Positions 16,593-24,756 of a stretch of 64,000 bases of DNA are shown one piece after another. Location: contig NZ_FMYI01000010.1 of assembly GCF_900096905.1 (NCBI RefSeq), forward strand, positions 1 through 64,000, read 5' to 3'. Numbering within the stretch: the stretch's first letter is position 1; the number at the start of each line of letters is the position of its first letter. The notes beneath the pieces were generated by a model. That model made no database searches, was not told where the DNA came from, and saw only the letters and a list, made by a program, of their open reading frames with translations. A program made the position numbers and the translations under genes. Source of the stretch: Pelagirhabdus alkalitolerans (GTDB lineage Bacteria > Bacillota > Bacilli > Bacillales > Amphibacillaceae).

Positions 16593-17471
16593 TTATCCCT
16601 TCTTACCCCAAGGGAAAATCATCGGCACCCGCTTCTTATATTCTTCCCATTCTGCATACTTCTCCATATTTTTCTCAAGGAGAGGAGTTGAAATCTTAAT
16701 TAATACTAAACTCATAATGAGCGGTGAAATTATCAGGATAGCATAATAAACAATATTCACATCACCTGTAAACATCATCGGAATACCGGTAATGTACAAG
16801 CCAACCCAAATTAAGATTTCACCAAAGTAGTTCGGATGTCGCGTCACTGACCATAACCCCGTCTGAAGTAACTTACCTGATTTTTGATTGATGTGCTGTC
16901 TCAGCTGTTCATCACCAATCACTTCAAATAAAAGCCCTGTAAGCGCAATTAACAGTCCAATATAAACGACAAACTGACTCGCATCATCTAAACTAAAGTC
17001 ATTAAATCGAATGATCGAATAACTTGCTGATCCGACAATAAAATTAATAATACCTTGCACCATGAACACACGAAAGAACGCAATAAGAACGACCTTATCG
17101 CCCCATTCTTTTCGCCACTGTGCGTATCTAAAGTCCTCTGGTTTACCATAATTTCGTTTTAACAATCTAGCCGATAACCTGACACCCCACACGGTAATAA
17201 AACCAACGACGATATACGATACAATAGTTGGCTCATCTGTCACAAATAACGTCAACCAACTTCCAATCACAAATCCCATACCCCAACCTATATCAACAAT
17301 CGAATTATTCTTGATCGCCGTTGCAATCAGGAATATGATCGTAAAGTAAATAAAGGTAAAGATAAGTGGAATTAACAACCCATCAAATCCTACATTCGTA
17401 AACCCTTGTGTTGCTATAAGTAGTGTTATTAAAAATAATATCGGGTAAATAATCAACCTTTTTTTATCCAT
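16593..17471 (-). CDS. DUF1295/steroid-5-alpha-reductase-like membrane protein
   Basis: 292 residues, about seven membrane segments. The C-terminal half carries GLWSVTRHPNYFGEILIWVG, the NAD(P)H/methyl-donor-site signature of the DUF1295, steroid 5-alpha-reductase and isoprenylcysteine methyltransferase superfamily. Substrate unknown. Start ATG 17471 follows AAAGGGG; a longer in-frame extension to 17543 has no ribosome site. It stands alone between the DAK2-DegV gene and the IS66-disrupted region. Confidence 0.8.
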   Translation of the reverse strand: MDKKRLIIYPILFLITLLIATQGFTNVGFDGLLIPLIFTFIYFTIIFLIATAIKNNSIVDIGWGMGFVIGSWLTLFVTDEPTIVSYIVVGFITVWGVRLSARLLKRNYGKPEDFRYAQWRKEWGDKVVLIAFFRVFMVQGIINFIVGSASYSIIRFNDFSLDDASQFVVYIGLLIALTGLLFEVIGDEQLRQHINQKSGKLLQTGLWSVTRHPNYFGEILIWVGLYITGIPMMFTGDVNIVYYAILIISPLIMSLVLIKISTPLLEKNMEKYAEWEEYKKRVPMIFPWGKKG

Positions 17472-17866
17472 AACGCACCCCTTTCTATTTATAAAACCAA
17501 ACCATGTGAAGAAACCTTTAACGAGTTGGTCAAAAAGGATCACGATCCAAAATATGACTATTTTCGAGCGGTTTCCCCGTCCTTAATGAATCCCCGAATT
17601 AAGAGACTTTAAAACTCATATTAGATAGATTGTTTAAAACGATCGAACTAGAAGATTAGATTTAATCCTCAAGTTTCTTTGATTCTCTTATTAAAGCAGT
17701 AGCTTAGAGGGAGCGTTATAGACCACTAACGTTAACACTAAGAAAAACTACTTATCAAATACATAAGCTTATTTAACCAGTTCTAATTTTCAGTTATAAT
17801 ATAACTTGTGATTTTTACATAGTAAAACGTTGATCGTTCAATAAAGATAGTAGGGAGAGGTTACTT
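17472..17866. other. Intergenic region without recognised genes
   Basis: I see no convincing reading frame, RNA gene or repeat. A TATAAT at 17795-17800 with a weak TTTAAC 17 bases upstream may be the promoter of the secreted acidic protein gene that starts at 17867. Confidence 0.4.
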
Positions 17867-18586
17867 ATGAATAAAACATTAATGATTGTTTTTATCTTAT
17901 TACTAAGTACGGTTGTTACGGTAACGGTGAGTGCCGATGAAGATTTAACAGATGGTGAAGCTATTTACAAAGCGCTGGAAGATGGTTCACTGCAAGATGA
18001 TGAACTAACAGAAGAAATGGTTGAAGCTAAAGAAGATTATATTGCGGAAAAAGAGGCAAATAAGGATAGAATTACCGATAGTTGGGGCTATGAACATGTC
18101 GTAGAAGGGTATGCTAACTTATTTATTAGCCGACAAGATCATCGAGGTTATGAAAATGCAGCAACCCCTGATGGTGTTGCGTCAGAAGATGACATTAGAG
18201 GTTATTTTGAAGGGGATTCAGATAACTATATTTATAATATAAGAGGTCATGTGAGTGCAGCAGGCGCTCAAAATGGTGATGTTTATGTTTATTACTCACA
18301 CACACGTAATAAAGACATTGCAGTTCATTTAGAGATTGATAACACGAAATCTGAACAGCCGATAGATGAAGATTCAAGTGATGATACTGATTCATCAAAC
18401 GAGGAAAGTACATCGGACAGTCAAACAGACACATCAGATAATACGTCTGCCGAGCAGTCATCAAGTTCAACAGAAAATCAGATAGTACGAATACAACATC
18501 GCATGAGTCTACCACAAATGATACTGAAACATCAGAACCACCTTCCGAATCATCAAGTCATAATAAAGAAGAAAATGCTGACGTAG
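17867..18586 (+). pseudogene. Secreted acidic Ser/Asp-rich protein, frameshifted
   Basis: ATG 17867 behind GGGAGAGG. A signal peptide (about 1-23, cleaved near VSADED), a globular part (about 24-150), then an Asp/Ser/Thr/Glu-rich linker. After residue 203 (TENQ) the composition abruptly becomes basic, while the other frame from about 18475 continues the acidic linker (SDSTNTTSHEST onward). Restoring one A in the A4 run at 18474-18477 would give an unbroken linker, so a one-base deletion is likely. That second frame then runs straight into the IS66 remnant. No family recognised; the acidity suits a surface protein of a halophile. Confidence 0.6.
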
Positions 18587-18774
18587 ATGAAAACGAAGGT
18601 AAGAGTAACGATAGCGAAAAAGAAGACAAAAAAGAAGATCAAGAGAACGAGGATAAGTTAACCGGATCTGACCTAAAAGAACAATCAAGTGATGACTATG
18701 AAATTGAACAAACAGGCGGAAAACCAGAATTTTTTGCGGTTTCAGAAGGTAAAATCATTGAACTAATCATTAGA

Positions 18775-19239
18775 GACTTGGATGCCGTTGAGCGTTATCA
18801 AAAAAGGGGGAAATTAAGCCTTCCCATCTTAGATGCATTTTCCAAATGGCTAAACGTACAGGCGCCGAAAGTGTTACCAAAAAGTGCATTGGGTAAAGCC
18901 ATCAAATACTGCAAGTCACAGTGGCTTAAATTCGGAGCATTTCTTTTCGATGGGCGATTGGAGTTGAATAATAATCGTGCGGAGAGAGCCATTAAGCCCT
19001 TTGTCATAGTAAGAAAAAATCGGCTTTTCAGCAACACGGCGAAGGAGACCAAAAGTAGCGCTCTTATTTATAGTGTCGTTGAAACAGCTAAGGCCAATAA
19101 GCTTAATCCCTATGCATACTTAAACTATTTAATTGAAGAACTTTCGAACATAGATGTGACAGTTCCTAATGAAATCCAAAATTATATACCTTGGTCAGGC
19201 GATATACCAGAAGGTTGTCGCACACCAAGTAAGAAGTAA
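18775..19239 (+). pseudogene. IS66-family transposase C-terminal fragment
   Basis: About 153 residues of an IS66 TnpC transposase. It has the LPKSALGKAIKYCKSQW and LELNNNRAERAIKPFV segments, the latter holding the last catalytic region, then RKNRLFSNTAKE and an IS66 C-terminal YLNYLIEEL segment. About two thirds of the protein, including the first catalytic Asp, is missing. The frame is continuous with the acidic linker of the preceding secreted protein gene, giving an accidental fusion. A TTG at 18778 could serve as a start, but no ribosome site is evident. Confidence 0.85.
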
Positions 19240-19296
19240 CTTAATAATAGCACAAGCCCAGACCTGAATAATGGGTGTGGGCTATTTGATGCTTAC
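18775..19296 (+). mobile_element. IS66-family element, 5'-truncated
   Basis: Consists of the transposase tail and a right end whose outward sequence GTAAGCATCAAATAG (19296-19282, minus strand) begins with the GTAAGC typical of IS66 termini. The left end and the tnpA/tnpB accessory genes are absent, so the element cannot move by itself. The left boundary is estimated from where transposase similarity begins. Confidence 0.65.
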
Positions 19297-19308
19297 TTTT
19301 AAAACGTC

Positions 19309-19342
19309 AATTTCAAATAAAACAGCGTGTTTATTTGAAATT
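19309..19342. terminator. Terminator of the bacteriocin operon
   Basis: AATTTCAAATAAA (19309-19321) and its perfect inverse (19330-19342), directly after the stop of the last ABC ATPase gene. The T run is moderate on the minus strand and better on plus. Confidence 0.65.
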
Positions 19343-19987
19343 TTATTTTTTAGAACTTGAATTTAATACCCCATCTTCAATTTTGAATATGTAATCAAAA
19401 ATGTCTTGGAGATCTTGTATTTCATGAGTTGCAATTAAAATAGTTGTCTTGTAATGTTTTGCGTATTTGCAAATCACCTTTTTAAATACAGAAATACTTT
19501 TATCATCAAGTCCATTAGTAGGTTCATCTAATAAAAGACAATTTGTCCCTCTCATAAGAGCAATAATTAAAGATAACTTTTGTTTCATACCAAGTGAATA
19601 GGAGCTGACTTTCTTATTTATAGATTCAGTGAGTCCAAAATCTTTAATTAACAGCTCAAAGTCTGGATTATCTTTCTCTTTTTTATTTAGAAAACAATCT
19701 AAATTTTGTCTCCCTGTCATAAATGGATATAACCGAGCGTACTCTATATGAACGCCTACGTGCTTTAAAGCGTCTTTTTTATTCATAAAAATATTAAATT
19801 CATTAATCAATATCTGTCCCTGGCTTGGAGAGTCGATACCTGACAATAACCTCATAATAGTTGTTTTTCCTGACGCATTCTCTCCTGATAACCCGTATAT
19901 TATTCCATTGTGAAATTTGAAAGACACATCTGAAATAATTGAGTGTTTTTTGATTGACTTTGAAACACCTACACACTCAATACCCAT
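19343..19987 (-). CDS. ABC transporter ATP-binding protein, bacteriocin locus
   Basis: 214 residues, one nucleotide-binding domain. Walker A SGENASGKTT (about 34-43), signature SYSLGMKQKL, Walker B CLLLDEPTNGLDD, and the ATHE switch histidine. The last gene of the operon, 23 bases after its permease gene, with a GGAGG ribosome site. In AS-48-type loci a dedicated second ABC transporter gives extra self-protection or export; that is the most likely role here. Substrate inferred from context only. Confidence 0.82.
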   Translation of the reverse strand: MGIECVGVSKSIKKHSIISDVSFKFHNGIIYGLSGENASGKTTIMRLLSGIDSPSQGQILINEFNIFMNKKDALKHVGVHIEYARLYPFMTGRQNLDCFLNKKEKDNPDFELLIKDFGLTESINKKVSSYSLGMKQKLSLIIALMRGTNCLLLDEPTNGLDDKSISVFKKVICKYAKHYKTTILIATHEIQDLQDIFDYIFKIEDGVLNSSSKK

Positions 19988-20010
19988 TAATAATCCTCCT
20001 ATTCAGTGAT

Positions 20011-20766
20011 TTATGTGATTCTTTTATGTTTAAAGATATACGCAGATACAAAGAGCAATACAACTGTATATGTTAAAAAAACTAAAATAGTTGTAAAAAA
20101 TGAATCTTGGTATCGAGATATTTCAGCAGGTAAATTAAAATAATGTTTTACATCTAAATGATTAAAGATAATCACTGATCTAAATGTATGTTCCGAAATC
20201 TGCCTGTAGAAGATTAGTTGAATGACTTCTGCTATAAAGAATATAGACAAAGAAAGAACATAGTTTTTAAAGAGTAATGCTATGAAGATCGCTAGCGCAA
20301 TGTAAAAAGCCGATTTATAGCTGAGTGAGAATAATAAAATCGAACCGTTTTTCAGTAAATCGATCTCCATACCACCATAAAAGATACTAATAATAGTTGT
20401 TATAAATATCGCAATAAAATTAGATAATAATACATATAATAATAAGCTTAGATATCTTGTTATAATAATTTCGAGAGAGGATACTCCCCGCGCTAAATCA
20501 TAAATAAAAACTCCATATTTGTAATCTGAAATAATTGATGAAGCTGATGTGAAGACATAATATATAATCAAAAAAACGGAGCACAGATCCATGGTTAACT
20601 TTTGAAAAATAGCACTTTGATTAAAATCTCCATAAATACTGTGTATCTGATTTATTTCTAAATCAGATAAAATTAAATATTGTATTGAAGCACATAGTAT
20701 AGTAATGGATCCAATAACTATAAGTGGATGATGTCTCACCACATGTTTCTTAAAATCAATAAACAT
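20011..20766 (-). CDS. ABC-2-type permease, bacteriocin locus
   Basis: 251 residues with six predicted membrane segments (about 15-33, 53-75, 98-125, 140-160, 165-185 and 222-243) and the short loops typical of ABC-2 permeases that pair with a separate ATPase. No family motif beyond topology. It is cotranscribed with the ATPase downstream; AAGGGAG precedes ATG 20766. Probably forms the second bacteriocin exporter or immunity transporter. Confidence 0.65.
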   Translation of the reverse strand: MFIDFKKHVVRHHPLIVIGSITILCASIQYLILSDLEINQIHSIYGDFNQSAIFQKLTMDLCSVFLIIYYVFTSASSIISDYKYGVFIYDLARGVSSLEIIITRYLSLLLYVLLSNFIAIFITTIISIFYGGMEIDLLKNGSILLFSLSYKSAFYIALAIFIALLFKNYVLSLSIFFIAEVIQLIFYRQISEHTFRSVIIFNHLDVKHYFNLPAEISRYQDSFFTTILVFLTYTVVLLFVSAYIFKHKRIT

Positions 20767-20782
20767 TTTGAATCTCCCTTAT

Positions 20783-21304
20783 CTAAAAGTTAAATAGTAG
20801 TAATAATGAATTTATGCTTATAAGCATAACTCCAAAAACGATAGTTTTCCTTAGCTCTAGAAAATTACCTTTTAAAACTAAAAGAACATATATAAGGTTG
20901 ACTATAAATATATTGCCAACGCGAAAAAAAGGTGTTTGTACTATGTCAACAAGATAATCTCCACCCATTAGAAAATAAATTAATATTGTAAGCGCTATAA
21001 AGGGAACGTATCCAACAAATAAATAAAATGCACTTTTCATTAATGAAGGAAATCGTTCTACTTTAAATAGTAAGATGAGCAAACGATAAATAAAAGATTG
21101 AAATAGTAGTAAAATGATCGAAAATATAACAATAGTTGTATTAACGAAAAGAATCAGTGTATTTTCATCCCTAAAAACATTAGTAAAATCAAGATCATCA
21201 ATTTCATTAATAACAAGAGACTGAGCAATTAATTGAATAGATAATATATAGTAAATAACAAGTAACAGCAGAAGCCATTTTTGACCTTTTGAAAGTTTTA
21301 TCAC
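20783..21304 (-). CDS. Four- to five-helix membrane protein, bacteriocin locus
   Basis: About 173 residues, hydrophobic throughout with strong helices at about 8-30, 45-67, 85-110 and 135-168. No motif recognised. Position between the DUF95 gene and the second ABC pair corresponds to accessory membrane proteins of circular bacteriocin loci (such as As-48C1), so a role in maturation, export or immunity is inferred. GTG 21304 follows GGAGG at eight bases; an ATG at 21319 is in frame and overlaps the previous stop, but lacks a ribosome site. Confidence 0.55.
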   Translation of the reverse strand: MIKLSKGQKWLLLLLVIYYILSIQLIAQSLVINEIDDLDFTNVFRDENTLILFVNTTIVIFSIILLLFQSFIYRLLILLFKVERFPSLMKSAFYLFVGYVPFIALTILIYFLMGGDYLVDIVQTPFFRVGNIFIVNLIYVLLVLKGNFLELRKTIVFGVMLISINSLLLLFNF

Positions 21305-21318
21305 CCAAGTTCCCTCCA

Positions 21319-21828
21319 TTATCCAAATAGTATAAATGTAATTCTCTCAATATACGCGGCGATTAAATAAACTCCTGCCAAGTAAAGAGTTTGTTTTAAA
21401 ACTTGCTTTAGCTGTATTTTTTTTCGTCTTTTATATAAATCTAATACTTTTCGCGCAATATTCAGACTTAATAACCAACCGAGGATCTCGATTGGAACAT
21501 GATATGCCATTATATTTAATACATATAAAAATCCAAAAATATCAATTCCAATATTCAAACTAAGCCCTAAAAAGAAACTGTTAACTATAATTACAGGATA
21601 AGCTATAATACTTGTAAAGATGATAATAGCTATGGATACTGTTAAATTATGAAAGAAAATAGTTGAGCCAGATATATCTGATTGATGAGGTGCTAGATTA
21701 TCTAAATCTAACAAACCACCAAACAAATATCCAAGTATAATTGTAGTTATAATTAATGAAATATCTACCAAAGTTATGAATAAGACTCTATGTTTGTTTG
21801 TACTTTTCGATAACATAATTGATTCCAT
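21319..21828 (-). CDS. SpoIIM/DUF95-family membrane protein of circular bacteriocin locus
   Basis: 169 residues, five predicted helices. The FFHNLTVSIAIIIF segment, the VNSFFLGLSLNIG segment and AYHVPIEILGWLLSLNIA correspond to the N-x-G and HG-x-x-E features of the SpoIIM/DUF95 family. DUF95 members are a constant component of circular bacteriocin clusters (As-48C, CclC types) and are required for production or immunity. ATG 21828 follows GGTGGAG and lies 41 bases inside the ATPase gene, so the two are translationally coupled. Confidence 0.75.
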   Translation of the reverse strand: MESIMLSKSTNKHRVLFITLVDISLIITTIILGYLFGGLLDLDNLAPHQSDISGSTIFFHNLTVSIAIIIFTSIIAYPVIIVNSFFLGLSLNIGIDIFGFLYVLNIMAYHVPIEILGWLLSLNIARKVLDLYKRRKKIQLKQVLKQTLYLAGVYLIAAYIERITFILFG

Positions 21829-22459
21829 AGGAAACTCCACCATTATTATAAGTTTGTTTTTCTATTCGCCCTTCGAATAATAAAATACAAGAATCCACAT
21901 ATTCTTCTAGATTGTCTAAACTATGTGTTGTTATTAAAAAGGTTATATCTTTCTTGTATTCATTAAATAGATTTTTCAGATGATTTTGAGATTTATAATC
22001 AAGTGCATTAAATGGTTCATCAAATAGTAAAACATCTGGTTTTGTTAAAAAACCTGTGAATAAAGTAAGTTTTTGTTTTTGACCTAGAGATAATCCTCCT
22101 ATTCTAACATGATAAAAATCTTCTAAATTCATTGGCTCAAAATCTCTTAACGTTACTTTTATGTCTTGAGTATTTAAATTATTTATGTCAGCAATTAAAT
22201 CAACATACTCTTTAGTTGTTAACTCCTCAAAGATCAATAATTCCATATCTAAATATAAAATCCTGTGCTTTTTAATAATTGATTCAACACTGTCATTATT
22301 AATTTTCCTAACACCTGAAAGTAATTCTAGTGTAGTTGTCTTACCAACACCATTTGGACCAATTAAAACCGTAAGAGCCTTTTTCGGCACATGAAAAGTC
22401 AAGTCTTTTAAAATAGGACTTCCACCAATACTATAATTTAAATCATTCACCTTAATCAT
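21788..22459 (-). CDS. ABC transporter ATP-binding protein of circular bacteriocin locus
   Basis: 223 residues. Walker A IGPNGVGKTT (about 33-42), signature GLSLGQKQKL, Walker B VLLFDEPFNALD, and switch TTHS. It corresponds to the As-48D/CclD ATPase that works with the DUF95 and large B-type proteins in maturation and export of the circular peptide. It lies 12 bases after the large membrane protein gene; AAGGAG precedes ATG 22459. The role is assigned by neighbourhood; the ABC fold is certain. Confidence 0.82.
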   Translation of the reverse strand: MIKVNDLNYSIGGSPILKDLTFHVPKKALTVLIGPNGVGKTTTLELLSGVRKINNDSVESIIKKHRILYLDMELLIFEELTTKEYVDLIADINNLNTQDIKVTLRDFEPMNLEDFYHVRIGGLSLGQKQKLTLFTGFLTKPDVLLFDEPFNALDYKSQNHLKNLFNEYKKDITFLITTHSLDNLEEYVDSCILLFEGRIEKQTYNNGGVSYGINYVIEKYKQT

Positions 22460-22471
22460 CGTCTTATCTCC

Positions 22472-23824
22472 TTACGTCTTATACAAGTCATTAAAAAAAC
22501 CTTGAGACCAGTAATGTTTTATCATCCACGTACAAATCAATAGTGTGCTTAGAGGGATAAGCATGCCTCCTACAATGTTTCTTGGAGATATTTCATTAAT
22601 ATAAAAGAGAACCAAATTAATCGGTATAAAAGCAATCAAAATAACCGTAGAAAGACCTTTAATGGTCACTAAAAAAAGATTTTTAAGCTCATTCGTATCA
22701 AGGACTTTTCGAAAAACAAGAATGAGAAAATTATCAAGTTCTACATCCAACACAAAGAGAATACCTGTTAATAAAATAAATGTAAATTCTTGATTAATGA
22801 TAAACCATATATTAGTATATAAAAATATTGGGAGTAACAACATGTAATTGTTTTTTTCTACTTTCTTTAGAAGAGTTACTCCTTTTTCTGGGCGTATCTG
22901 CTTAAGGTAAAAAAGAAAATTACCAAACGACTCAATTGTTAATAATTGAATATGTTTCCTTTTTTGAAGCAAACATACGACCAGAAAGCTAAGAATAAAC
23001 AATGGCCCCTGTATATCATTTAATTTCTCAAACATATTGGTGAAAAATAGTACAGAAATATTAAAACCATATTGAATCCAAGGGATATTAAATAATCGAC
23101 TGTTTGTTTGGGTTGTGAATGGGTTATAAATTAGCACATTTACCATATTCTGCTTTGAAACGAAATAATTCCAAATAAAAAATAAAAACGTCATACTTAG
23201 CGCGGAACCCCTCGAATCACCCAATGAGCCAATAACATGATCAAATACTGCTTGTTCTTTATATAAAATAATTGTACCTACAATCATAATTATTCCAATT
23301 AACAAAAAAGAATAGATTTTTTTTATCATTTTCTTTTTTTGTAAGTCATTGATTACCACATGATGTACACTGACGAACATAGACATAATGCTAAAAGGTA
23401 ATATAATAAAAAAATATAAGACATGAAAAATTGAGAACGATAATGCTTGTGCATAAACCCAAGAAACAGATGTATTATAATTTCTTAGCAGTATATAAGG
23501 AATCATTAATTTTCTACCAAAAAAGCTTGTACATTTATTTTCATAACGAAAGTTAAGTATTTGTAAACTAATGAACAAATGTATAGCTAAACACAACAAT
23601 AAACTCTCAACCAGATAGTGACCTAATACATACTGTATATAGGTGATTCGTGATAAATCAATTATTAAAGGGATGAAAAAACCAGGTATTTGTAAAAGAA
23701 AATAGAAAGGTAAAATAAATTGAACTAACCCTTTTAATTCAGGTAATACACTTGCTGTTTTATCCTCTATTAATACCATTTTTTCTCTGTAAAAATTTCG
23801 AAGCAATCCTGAATATCCTCTCAT
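22472..23824 (-). CDS. Large multispanning membrane protein, circular bacteriocin maturation
   Basis: 450 residues with about ten predicted membrane helices spread from residue 30 to 440. No motif recognised. It is the gene directly after the two precursors, the place held in AS-48, circularin and carnocyclin loci by the B protein, a large membrane protein essential for production and perhaps for leader removal and head-to-tail ligation. This homology is by position, size and topology. ATG 23824 follows GTGAGGGTG. Confidence 0.62.
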   Translation of the reverse strand: MRGYSGLLRNFYREKMVLIEDKTASVLPELKGLVQFILPFYFLLQIPGFFIPLIIDLSRITYIQYVLGHYLVESLLLCLAIHLFISLQILNFRYENKCTSFFGRKLMIPYILLRNYNTSVSWVYAQALSFSIFHVLYFFIILPFSIMSMFVSVHHVVINDLQKKKMIKKIYSFLLIGIIMIVGTIILYKEQAVFDHVIGSLGDSRGSALSMTFLFFIWNYFVSKQNMVNVLIYNPFTTQTNSRLFNIPWIQYGFNISVLFFTNMFEKLNDIQGPLFILSFLVVCLLQKRKHIQLLTIESFGNFLFYLKQIRPEKGVTLLKKVEKNNYMLLLPIFLYTNIWFIINQEFTFILLTGILFVLDVELDNFLILVFRKVLDTNELKNLFLVTIKGLSTVILIAFIPINLVLFYINEISPRNIVGGMLIPLSTLLICTWMIKHYWSQGFFNDLYKT

Positions 23825-23845
23825 CACACACCCTCACTCATCTTA

Positions 23846-23880
23846 AGACCTTTGGTGTATTACGAACGCACCAAAGGTCT
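23846..23880 (-). promoter_or_regulatory. Stable hairpin between precursor and maturation genes
   Basis: Twelve-base perfect arms, AGACCTTTGGTG (23846-23857) and its inverse (23869-23880), loop 11. On the minus strand no long T run follows, so it looks more like an mRNA-stabilising or partial-termination hairpin that would raise precursor mRNA relative to downstream genes. Confidence 0.65.
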
Positions 23881-23888
23881 CTTTGTCA

Positions 23889-24161
23889 TTACCAAGTAAC
23901 AAATTTATTAAGCGACCATTTCTTTACAGCCGCCCAGATAGCTTGAGCCCCTAATGCCCCAAGACCAAATGATGAAATTATAGCCGCTGCTGTTGCGCCC
24001 CAGCTGACCCATTGCAGTGCATAATACACGTTAGTTGCTAAACCTTGACTTATCCCCAAGTTTACTGCTGCAAAAAAAGTAGGAAGTGCAGGTATTGTTG
24101 CACTAAGAATCAAAGTAAATGAAAAAAGTAATACTGCTTCTTTTTTTAATTCATGCGACAT
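23889..24161 (-). CDS. Circular bacteriocin precursor 2
   Basis: 90 residues. A hydrophobic leader (about 1-28, MSHELKKEAVLLF start) precedes FAAVNLGISQG, from which similarity to precursor 1 begins. The core is Gly/Ala/Ile rich with no acidic residue, has basic residues only near the end (VKKW and NKF), and ends in Trp at the last codon, as AS-48, uberolysin and amylocyclin do. The LGIS-x-G motif aligns with the mature N-terminus of such peptides. Mature size is about 58-61 residues, circularised N to C. It is separated by 41 bases from precursor 1; ribosome site AAAGGAGG. Confidence 0.82.
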   Translation of the reverse strand: MSHELKKEAVLLFSFTLILSATIPALPTFFAAVNLGISQGLATNVYYALQWVSWGATAAAIISSFGLGALGAQAIWAAVKKWSLNKFVTW

Positions 24162-24202
24162 AAATTATTACCTCCTTTATAATACTATTATCCGGATAAG
24201 TA

Positions 24203-24481
24203 CTACCATGTTATAAATTTATTAAGCGACCATTTCTTTACAGCCGCCCAGATAGCTTGAGCCCCTAATGCCCCAAGACCAAATGATGAAATTATAGCCG
24301 CTGCTGTTGCGCCCCAACCAATCCATTTCAGCGAATGATAAACTGCTGTAGCAGTACCTGAAGATATTCCAAGGTTTACCGCCGCAAAATACTTTGTGTT
24401 AAATACCAATAGAAATACGAGCATTGCTACGGAGAAGAATACTAATATCTTTATCTCCCTTTTTAAAACACTACTATTCAT
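24203..24481 (-). CDS. Circular bacteriocin precursor 1
   Basis: 92 residues. Leader about 1-31 (MNSSVLKREIKI then a hydrophobic helix), then FAAVNLGISSGTATAV and a Trp-ended core nearly identical to precursor 2 over the last 38 residues. From the shared Val the two cores differ at about nine of 58 positions, eight in the first 21. This one carries His and Lys in the variable helix, so its charge is slightly higher. First gene of the operon; the ribosome site GAGGAGGTGATC is near perfect. Family call rests on length, composition, terminal Trp and gene neighbourhood. Confidence 0.82.
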   Translation of the reverse strand: MNSSVLKREIKILVFFSVAMLVFLLVFNTKYFAAVNLGISSGTATAVYHSLKWIGWGATAAAIISSFGLGALGAQAIWAAVKKWSLNKFITW

Positions 24482-24756
24482 ATGAGATCACCTCCTCTCA
24501 TTTTTAACTCCTTCACTTTGATAAACGCCTAGATAAAATTAGAAGCAAATATAAACACTAAAGATGAAGAATCTTAATTGAATATTCGAATGAATATTAC
24601 TCTTATCAACCAGTCATCCAGATAATCAACAACTTTAACATTTTATTCGCCCCCTCCCATATATTGTATTAATAAAATATACATAGATAGTAACACGTAA
24701 AATATGATACTATTAAAATGAATACAATAATCACATTTTTTGGGGGGGGTTAACAA
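24482..24756. promoter_or_regulatory. Divergent control region of bacteriocin operon and regulator
   Basis: AT-rich 275 bases between precursor 1 (minus) and the Rgg-like regulator (plus). AATATTC (24581-24587) and its inverse GAATATT (24592-24598) form a four-base-spaced palindrome, a plausible operator. I could not assign a single clear sigma-A promoter to either side. A run of eight G (24742-24749) sits at the regulator ribosome site. Confidence 0.5.

Noticed and set aside
24742..24749. Run of eight G before the regulator as phase-variable tract; similar runs at 13244-13251 and 46299-46305
   Set aside because: Three unrelated genes use G7-G8 runs as ribosome sites, so it looks like a local style of Shine-Dalgarno sequence. 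Variation cannot be judged from one sequence.
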